A DNA stretch of 64,000 nt from Poritiphilus flavus (GTDB lineage Bacteria; Bacteroidota; Bacteroidia; Flavobacteriales; Flavobacteriaceae): assembly GCF_009901585.1 (NCBI RefSeq), contig NZ_WXYO01000005.1, forward strand, positions 248,001-312,000, in the 5' to 3' direction. The notes beneath the pieces are model-generated. The model ran no database searches and was not told the DNA's origin. It saw nothing but the letters and a program-made list of their open reading frames with translations. Every line of letters begins with the position of its first letter. The stretch's first letter is position 1. The position numbers and the translations under genes were made by a program. Positions 59,062 through 64,000 of this stretch are shown here, piece by piece.

Positions 59062-60417
59062 TTAAAAATTCACTTTAAATATTTGATTTGGACTCCATCT
59101 AACAGTATTCCAGGAGTTTTTTATTATAAGTTCCGGAACTAACCGTCCGAAATTTCCGTGCGCCGGAATTGCCATTCTAATTCCAGAAATATTTTTAATC
59201 TGAACAGATCCTCTTATCATTAGGTTTCCAGAATTAACTCTTAATCCTTTTGTAGGAAGTCCTGCAAAATTTCTGAATGTACCTCCATATAATCTTGGGT
59301 TTATAAATGTCCATGAATTTCCAAATCTACCAGCACCCCCACCATATACTCGATAAACTGGTATTGAAGTACTCCCCATATTGCCTAGGGCAGCCCCTAA
59401 GTTCCTCAATAGGCCAGCACCTAGAAAGACAGGAGAGCTAAAGTGCATAGGTTCTGCCAAACCAGATCTCATGAAAGCCCTACGACTATTGTTTCCGTGT
59501 TTCAATCCATTTCCGTAAGATAACAAAAAGTCGTAGAATCCATCCACGGTTGATCGCGAAGCCATAAAACTTAGATAAGCATCATAACTTCCTTGTATTT
59601 CCATTGAACCATTATCCCATCCCCCTATATATCGAGAAAGGTTCTCAGCAACAGGTCTAATAATTTTGGCATATGCATGACTCGTATACCATCCAGATTC
59701 TGAGCCAGAAACCCCGCCAGCGTGGTAAAACTCCGTAATAGTGTGTGAGTCTTGACCCGTTTCCGACCTTAAAGGCAATTCCTTTGTCCTTGTCTGTCCT
59801 TCTTTGGGACATTCGTCACAATCTACACTTCTACCATTGCTTCCTGAGAACGTACCATCGCCACTATTTGTCCATTTGGTGGAACCACTCCCAGAATTGT
59901 TCCAAATATCATTTATCAACGACTCTGCATCGGCACCTGAAGGGTCAGACCAATAAATGGGACTGTTATCAAAGGCATTGTAGGCAGATTGTGAGTGGTG
60001 TGTTACCGGGTCAATTGATGTAAACCTTGCCGTGGCTGGGTCGTACTGCCTAAAATCCATCTCCATCATATTGTACCCAAGAGATTCCTCCCTCTCAACG
60101 CCATTGTACTCGAACGTGTGGTCACGGCCATTCTGAGCAGTACTATACCCTTGGTGCTTAAGCCCAAAAGGATAGTAGTTGTTAATCTCTCGGATCTCAG
60201 TGGATGCCGTAATGATTCCGTCACCATTGTCATCGCCATAGGCCAACCGAATGTTCCCCAAATGGTCTTTGTACTGGTAGATATAATCATAGCCCCCACT
60301 ACCATCGGGCTCTAGATAGCCTTCAGGCTGATTAAGGAAATGTAGGTTACCCAGCTCATACACGTAGTTGCCCGCTTGGCCAACGCGCCGCCTGGCCTGT
60401 TCGCTAAAAATACCCAC
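59062..60417 (-). CDS. Orphan Rhs tip, C-terminal part with putative toxin domain
   Basis: A 451-codon frame. It holds the end of the Rhs core (NYVYELGNLHFLNQPEGYLEP, YQYKDHLGNIRLAYGD, a degenerate PVTHHSQSAYNAFDNSPIYWSDPSG boundary) and then a variable domain of about 290 residues. The last 120 residues include VYRVYGGGAGRFGNSWTFINP, FRNFAGLP and VPELIIKNS. The spaced Arg, Ser and Glu could be the R-S-E triad of an ADP-ribosyltransferase-like toxin, which is an inference. The frame has no natural start. It continues the upstream fragment after a one-base shift. Confidence 0.7.
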   Translation of the reverse strand: MGIFSEQARRRVGQAGNYVYELGNLHFLNQPEGYLEPDGSGGYDYIYQYKDHLGNIRLAYGDDNGDGIITASTEIREINNYYPFGLKHQGYSTAQNGRDHTFEYNGVEREESLGYNMMEMDFRQYDPATARFTSIDPVTHHSQSAYNAFDNSPIYWSDPSGADAESLINDIWNNSGSGSTKWTNSGDGTFSGSNGRSVDCDECPKEGQTRTKELPLRSETGQDSHTITEFYHAGGVSGSESGWYTSHAYAKIIRPVAENLSRYIGGWDNGSMEIQGSYDAYLSFMASRSTVDGFYDFLLSYGNGLKHGNNSRRAFMRSGLAEPMHFSSPVFLGAGLLRNLGAALGNMGSTSIPVYRVYGGGAGRFGNSWTFINPRLYGGTFRNFAGLPTKGLRVNSGNLMIRGSVQIKNISGIRMAIPAHGNFGRLVPELIIKNSWNTVRWSPNQIFKVNF

Positions 60418-60427
60418 CGGGTATTTT
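60407..60427. repeat. perfect palindrome at the Rhs frame break
   Basis: AAAATACCC and GGGTATTTT, nine-base arms with a three-base loop, lie exactly where the two orphan Rhs frames meet. The main rhs gene has no such sequence at the matching place. Confidence 0.75.
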
Positions 60428-60631
60428 CTTAACGCTCCATCCTGTCACAGAACTTACCGAAGGTTGCTCCACTACCTTGCGTAGTTTTACCCCCGTGGCG
60501 TCATAAATATATGTAATCTTTTTCTGATCGCTGTTATCAAACTTTATTTGTATAGGTAGGTTTAAATGGTTGTAGCTGATCCCATCTACACTGCTGGTGC
60601 CAATACCTTTGTTCAGGTCTCGGACCATATT

Positions 60632-61022
60632 GCCGTTGGCATCATACCAATAGTCCTGGCTGTCAGCTGTGCTGTCCTTGAAGCCATAACTGTCGTTCCC
60701 ATCGTCCCGAACCTTGTAAAGCTTGTTACTTAGCTCGCTGTTGTGGTAGTCATAATCCAGCACATCCATATTACCAAAGGAGGTGGCCCCGGTATTGGTA
60801 TGCCCCTTGCGGGTGAGAGATAAGATGTTCCCGTTCTTATCGTAAGTGATATTGGAAGTGGAATAACGGTGAGGCTGTGAATTATCCCCAAGGTTAAAAG
60901 CGGCCAGTTCCAATCGGTTCAGGGCGTCGTACTCATAGCGATACCGGCGCAAGATATTGTCATTGGCCGTTTTCCAGGCGGTCTCAGCGATATTACCGTT
61001 GTAAAGGGGCGCTCCTCCGTAT
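60632..61022 (-). repeat. Rhs-core direct repeat, orphan copy
   Basis: About 390 bases nearly identical to 63566-63956, same orientation. The left boundary coincides with the variable region and the right with the point where the orphan loses homology to the main gene. Confidence 0.85.
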
Positions 61023-61257
61023 CGGGGTTTTGCTACAGCTATTTGTCTATTTAGATTTTAGGTAGATGTCCACACGGATTTCAAGTCCTTGCTATCTGGT
61101 TTTATGAATTACTAACTCTTTGGCCTTTGTTTTCAGGCCACCAGTCTCAGACCTGTCTGCCAAAAGGTAGACTGGCGGTAGCGGGGATCGGTTAAGGTTC
61201 ATATATTTGTCTTGAACCGTAATTTACAGGCATTTATAACCGTTTAAATCTAGTTCT
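61023..61257. other. intergenic region between the orphan Rhs tip and the XRE gene
   Basis: A stretch of about 235 bases. It holds an imperfect hairpin (GTCTGCC/GGTAGAC, about 61155-61172) and the promoter/operator of the XRE gene (next entry). No coding frame is seen. Confidence 0.4.
61196..61218 (+). promoter_or_regulatory. promoter with operator-like inverted repeat before the XRE gene
   Basis: GGTTCA (61196-61201) and TGAACC (61213-61218) flank a perfect -7 element TAtaTTTG (61202-61209). A repressor bound here would cover the promoter, which fits autoregulation by the XRE protein encoded 40 bases downstream. Confidence 0.55.
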
Positions 61258-61596
61258 ATGATGTCATTTGACAAGAGTATCGCTTCTTTGAGGAAGGAGC
61301 TTAAAATGTCCCAAACAGACTTGGCGAGCCAACTCAATACGTCCGTCCTCGTAATCTCCAATAATGAGCGTGATGTGATAACCTTTTCCGTGGACACCGC
61401 CAAAAAACTGGAAAATCCTCTCAATACCTCTGTCGGTTACCTATTGGGCGAAAACGACAATGCGGAACTTTACAAAAGCCCTGAGATGCTTAAACGGCTT
61501 TGGGATATTTCCGAGTTCAAGGAAGAGGACAGGAAGTACATCCTCTATACCCTTGATGCCCTTATCAAAAACGTAAAACTTAAGTCCATAGGTTAA
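61258..61596 (+). CDS. XRE-family helix-turn-helix regulator
   Basis: A 112-residue protein with a Cro/CI-type HTH at residues about 8-62 (IASLRKELKMSQTDLASQLNTS, then VISNNERDVITFS) and a helical C-terminus (LKRLWDISEFKEEDRKYILYTLDALIKN). Similar small regulators occur beside mobile or toxin modules. The lipoprotein gene starts one base after its stop, so the two form an operon running against the Rhs genes. Confidence 0.8.
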   Translation: MMSFDKSIASLRKELKMSQTDLASQLNTSVLVISNNERDVITFSVDTAKKLENPLNTSVGYLLGENDNAELYKSPEMLKRLWDISEFKEEDRKYILYTLDALIKNVKLKSIG

Positions 61597-61597
61597 G

Positions 61598-61975
61598 ATG
61601 AAGTATCTAATTTTCCTTCTTGCTCTGTTCGTACTTAGTTGTAATTCACAAGCAAAAAACTGCTCTGACTTTAGAACGGGAACTTTTAAATATTTAGATA
61701 AGAGCTTAGATCATATTACTATTACACGTAATGATTCTATTCAGGTCGAATACAATAGTAAAGATGATATAACCATTATAACCAATGTTGAATGGAAATC
61801 TCGATGTAGGTATATTTTAACATATATAGATGTTACTAATTACGAATATCGAGATGAGATCATTGGTAAAAAAATATATGTGAAGATTCTCGAGACTGAT
61901 GGTGAAACTTATGTTAGCCAAGTTTCCAGTAGCACTACAGAGTTAAAAACTACTATGATAAAGATAAAACAGTAG
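61598..61975 (+). CDS. Small A+T-rich lipoprotein, unknown
   Basis: A 125-residue lipoprotein (signal LLALFVLSC). The mature part is beta-rich with many Thr, Ser and Asp residues (FRTGTFKYLDKSLDHITITRNDSI, YEYRDEIIGKKIYVKIL). Its base composition is clearly more A+T-rich than the core genes. Operon partner of the XRE regulator. An envelope-located immunity protein is one possibility, but no data in the sequence prove it. Confidence 0.6.
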   Translation: MKYLIFLLALFVLSCNSQAKNCSDFRTGTFKYLDKSLDHITITRNDSIQVEYNSKDDITIITNVEWKSRCRYILTYIDVTNYEYRDEIIGKKIYVKILETDGETYVSQVSSSTTELKTTMIKIKQ

Positions 61976-62000
61976 CCTTCCCTAGGATCTAAGGAAGGCT
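61974..62000. terminator. bidirectional terminator between the lipoprotein and membrane immunity genes
   Basis: AGCCTTCC (61974-61981) pairs with GGAAGGCT (61993-62000), with extra pairing inside the loop. T-rich sequence follows on the plus strand and it lies between convergent genes. Confidence 0.7.
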
Positions 62001-62017
62001 AACTTTTCCATTCCCAT

Positions 62018-62230
62018 TTAATTTTTCAACTTCTTTTTTAAGATACGATTAGCTATAAAAAGTGCAATTGTTATTGAAAAAAAAATTAAGGCCGTTCTGT
62101 TTATGTCTTCTATATTTCTTTTCTCTCCGTAGTCTCTTAAAATATAATTTATGAGAATAATAATATCGGTCATTACTAAGACGACCAAAAAATAATATAC
62201 TATTTTAGATATCGTTCTAAGAGCCATCAT
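62018..62230 (-). CDS. Two-helix membrane protein, probable immunity to the main Rhs toxin
   Basis: A 70-residue protein with two membrane helices (IVYYFLVVLVMTDIIILINYIL and LIFFSITIALFIANRIL) and a basic C-terminus (KKKLKN). It starts six bases after the stop of the main rhs gene. The location immediately 3' of an Rhs C-terminus is the normal place of the immunity gene. A membrane immunity protein suggests a toxin that acts at or in the membrane. ATG 62230 and ATG 62227 are both possible starts. Confidence 0.6.
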   Translation of the reverse strand: MMALRTISKIVYYFLVVLVMTDIIILINYILRDYGEKRNIEDINRTALIFFSITIALFIANRILKKKLKN

Positions 62231-62236
62231 TGATTT

Positions 62237-64000
62237 TTATAATTTTCTTCTTAGGTTTAAGTCTACCTTAGTATTATCTTGAGCTTGAACTCGAAAGAGC
62301 CTAGGATCTTGTCTAGTACTACTTTGTCGCCTTGTGCTTGGACTCTGAACGGCTGACCTTACTTGACTTGAAACAAAATCAACTCCCTTTCCTACTGCCT
62401 TTTGAACTGTCTTGTTGCCACTGATTTTCATGTTAGGAATAAATTCTTTGACTTTATCGGTAGCAACTGAAAATGAAAAGTCAACTGCAACATCGGTCAT
62501 ATCTTTGTTTATACCTCCAATTTCAACACCACCCTCTGATGTTACATCAACCGTTGAAGCAACAAGAGTTTCAATTGCTTTTTCCGTTACTTTACCTCCA
62601 GGGATTAATTTGGATGTGGCAAGATCTAGAGAAGCATCGAACAGATCAGCATCGCCCGCACCCTCTGTTAAAGCTGAGCCCACGTCAATATCTTCGCCTG
62701 ACAAACCTTGTTCTGCAACATTAAAAGCAGTTTGAACACCCACTTGTTTCAGCAAGTTTTTTGTGATAGCTCCCTTGGTGAACAAAGCATCGGCCACCAA
62801 ACCTGTAGCAATTGCGCCTCCCCCAGCATTAGCTTTGTGGATTTCCAGAAACTCTTCCTTAGTTATCTCTCCACCTAACAACTGTCTATTCCATCTATCT
62901 TGATTCAAATCTGCCGAACTTTCCAATCCTTCTAATTCAGCTGCGTGGATAGGTTGGTTCGATGAGAACTGATAGGTTGTCATCCAAGAGTAATCCTCTG
63001 CCAAGGGATCCAATTGCCAGAACCTGCCAATTGAGGGGTCATGAACCCTATACTTCCATTCATAGACATCTAAACTTAAATCTTCGTTCAGTTCCTGTCC
63101 TTCAAATTTCCATTTTTGTGCTGTACTATTACCACTTGAAGATATTACCTCATTATACCCTTCATGTATCATGCCATAAGGGTAAAAATTCGACTCTTCG
63201 ATTATCTCAGAAGAAGGGTCTATACTTCCATTCCCATCAGCATCAGTATAGCTTAATCTCACGTTACCTATATTATCAACATATTGGTAAACATAATCAT
63301 AATTTCCTGAACCATCAGGTTGTACATAACCTTCTGGGTTGCTGAAGAATTGAAGGCTTCCATTTTCATAGATAAAACTTCCAGCATAGTCCGTTTTAGT
63401 AGTTACACTCCCTTCGGTCTTTGTCTTCTGCAACTTTATGCCCTCTGCATCATATATAAAGTCGATTGTACCGCTATTGGAGCCACTTACGGTTATTTTC
63501 GTGGGAACGTTTAGGTAGTTGTAATCAATATCGGTAATCCCCTTATTGGCATCGGAGGTCAAATTGCCATTAGCATCATACCAATAGTCCTGGCTGTCAG
63601 CTGTGCTGTCTTTGAAGCCATAACTGTCGTTCCCATCGTCCCGAACCTTGTAAAGCTTGTTACTTAGCTCGCTGTTGTGGTAATCATAGTCCAGCACATC
63701 CATATTGCCAAAGGAGGTGGCCCCGGCATTGGTATGCCCCTTACGGGTGAGGGTCAGGATGTTGCCGTTCTTATCGTAGGTGATATTGGAAGTGGAATAA
63801 CGGTGCGGCTGTGAGTTATCCCCAAGGTTAAACGCAGCCAGTTCCAATCGGTTCAGGGCGTCGTACTCATAGCGATACCGGCGTAAGGTATTGTCGTTGG
63901 CTGTTTTCCAGGCGGTTTCCGCGATATTGCCATTGTAAAGGGACGCACCCCCGTATTGGGTATCATTGTAATTGATCCCAAAAGCAAACAGATCACTGCC
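62237..64000 (-). CDS. Rhs/YD-repeat polymorphic toxin protein (partial, 3' end)
   Basis: The frame is open to the right edge and encodes at least 587 residues. YD repeats are visible (YRYEYDALNRL, ITYDKNGNILTLTRKG, YWYDANGNL, IDFIYDAEGIKL). The Rhs core end follows (YQYVDNIGNVRLSYTDADGNG, FYPYGMIHEGYN, YRVHDPSIGRFWQLDPLAEDY and SSNQPIHAAELEG). The variable C-terminus of about 230 residues begins there. It has a Gly/Ala-rich hydrophobic stretch (GGGAIATGLVADALFTKGAI) and ends basic (STRRQSSTRQDPRLFR, LNLRRKL). I recognise no toxin family. Rhs proteins of this phylum are large secreted or cell-surface proteins used against competitors. Confidence 0.85.
   Translation of the reverse strand, partial: GSDLFAFGINYNDTQYGGASLYNGNIAETAWKTANDNTLRRYRYEYDALNRLELAAFNLGDNSQPHRYSTSNITYDKNGNILTLTRKGHTNAGATSFGNMDVLDYDYHNSELSNKLYKVRDDGNDSYGFKDSTADSQDYWYDANGNLTSDANKGITDIDYNYLNVPTKITVSGSNSGTIDFIYDAEGIKLQKTKTEGSVTTKTDYAGSFIYENGSLQFFSNPEGYVQPDGSGNYDYVYQYVDNIGNVRLSYTDADGNGSIDPSSEIIEESNFYPYGMIHEGYNEVISSSGNSTAQKWKFEGQELNEDLSLDVYEWKYRVHDPSIGRFWQLDPLAEDYSWMTTYQFSSNQPIHAAELEGLESSADLNQDRWNRQLLGGEITKEEFLEIHKANAGGGAIATGLVADALFTKGAITKNLLKQVGVQTAFNVAEQGLSGEDIDVGSALTEGAGDADLFDASLDLATSKLIPGGKVTEKAIETLVASTVDVTSEGGVEIGGINKDMTDVAVDFSFSVATDKVKEFIPNMKISGNKTVQKAVGKGVDFVSSQVRSAVQSPSTRRQSSTRQDPRLFRVQAQDNTKVDLNLRRKL
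63566..63956 (-). repeat. Rhs-core direct repeat, main-gene copy
   Basis: The counterpart of 60632-61022. It encodes the segment from YGGASLYNGN to the YWYDANGN motif. Confidence 0.85.

Larger units (their letters stand above)
60404..61022 (-). pseudogene. Orphan Rhs tip, N-terminal fragment (frameshifted)
   Basis: An Rhs repeat fragment without a start codon. From 61022 to about 60632 it is a close copy of the main rhs gene (63566-63956), beginning YGGAPLYNGNIAETAWKTANDN and continuing with YRYEYDALNRLELAAFNLGD. It then diverges and ends at a TAG at 60404 inside the palindrome 60407-60427. Removing one T from the run of five at that point would join it to the downstream frame. It is a displaced C-terminal cassette of the kind seen downstream of complete rhs genes. 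Confidence 0.75.

Noticed and set aside
61057-61190. Insertion-sequence end near the orphan Rhs tip
   Set aside because: Only an imperfect short hairpin is present. There are no terminal inverted repeats at the other side, no target duplication and no transposase.

Overview
The window is chromosomal DNA of a member of the family Flavobacteriaceae (phylum Bacteroidota). The evidence is the linked HU - mutY - ssb - gldE - gldD block (gld genes are gliding-motility genes), several TonB-dependent receptors with N-terminal carboxypeptidase-regulatory-like domains, lipoproteins with short lipobox signals, few Shine-Dalgarno sites, and repeated use of the Bacteroidota -7 promoter element TAnnTTTG. 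I cannot name the genus from the sequence alone.

Layout. 1-5.8 kb: the end of an unknown gene, a GT39-like membrane glycosyltransferase, and a biotin group (bioA, a ketosynthase, bioB). 5.8-10.7 kb: a JmjC-like cupin, recX, an outer-membrane protein, ribonuclease G, a 29-residue very basic gene that looks like a small ribosomal protein, and HU. 10.8-16.6 kb: mutY, ssb, gldE, gldD, a threonine dehydratase-like enzyme, a lipoprotein and an EamA exporter. 16.6-21.8 kb: a pair of M16 proteases (one with and one without the zinc site), a DUF4199 membrane protein, and rplU-rpmA. 21.9-31.4 kb: a TonB receptor followed by a beta-propeller phytase, a nucleoside hydrolase with a deoxyribonucleotidase, an SDR enzyme with a DinB-like protein, and a second TonB receptor. 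31.6-36.2 kb: a LytS/LytTR two-component pair, a SYLF protein, ahcY and a phosphopantetheinyl transferase.

36.2-37.0 kb is a non-coding, repeat-rich stretch. It is followed by an operon of a small thiamine-binding-like protein, a PnuC-family transporter, a NadR-like kinase and a DUF4301 protein. 40.0-45.7 kb is the most interesting core region. Two secreted paralogues (about 58% identical) each lie behind the same promoter architecture: a GTGTA-N5-TACAC palindrome about 130 bp upstream of a sigma-54-like TGGYAT-N5-TTTC element. Next to them are a sigma-54 activator (NtrC family) and a hybrid histidine kinase. 45.7-48.2 kb is a TPP riboswitch followed by a TonB receptor, so very likely thiamine uptake. 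48.2-57.9 kb holds a degenerate Rieske-like lipoprotein, greA (with an unusually strong Shine-Dalgarno), an sdpR/sdpI-like pair, a HIT protein, an orphan histidine kinase, a flavin reductase, a methyltransferase, a DUF3127 protein with an SSB-like acidic tail, an AtoE-like transporter, aat and two exported proteins.

57.9-64 kb is an accessory Rhs (polymorphic toxin) island read on the minus strand. A main rhs gene runs in from beyond the right edge and ends in a variable C-terminus followed by a two-helix membrane protein (probable immunity). Downstream is an orphan Rhs tip that repeats about 390 bp of the main gene. It then carries a different C-terminal domain, possibly ADP-ribosyltransferase-like, and its own probable immunity gene. 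The orphan reading frame is broken inside a perfect palindrome. An XRE regulator and a lipoprotein gene on the plus strand sit between the two modules. No tRNA, rRNA, CRISPR array or complete insertion sequence was found.
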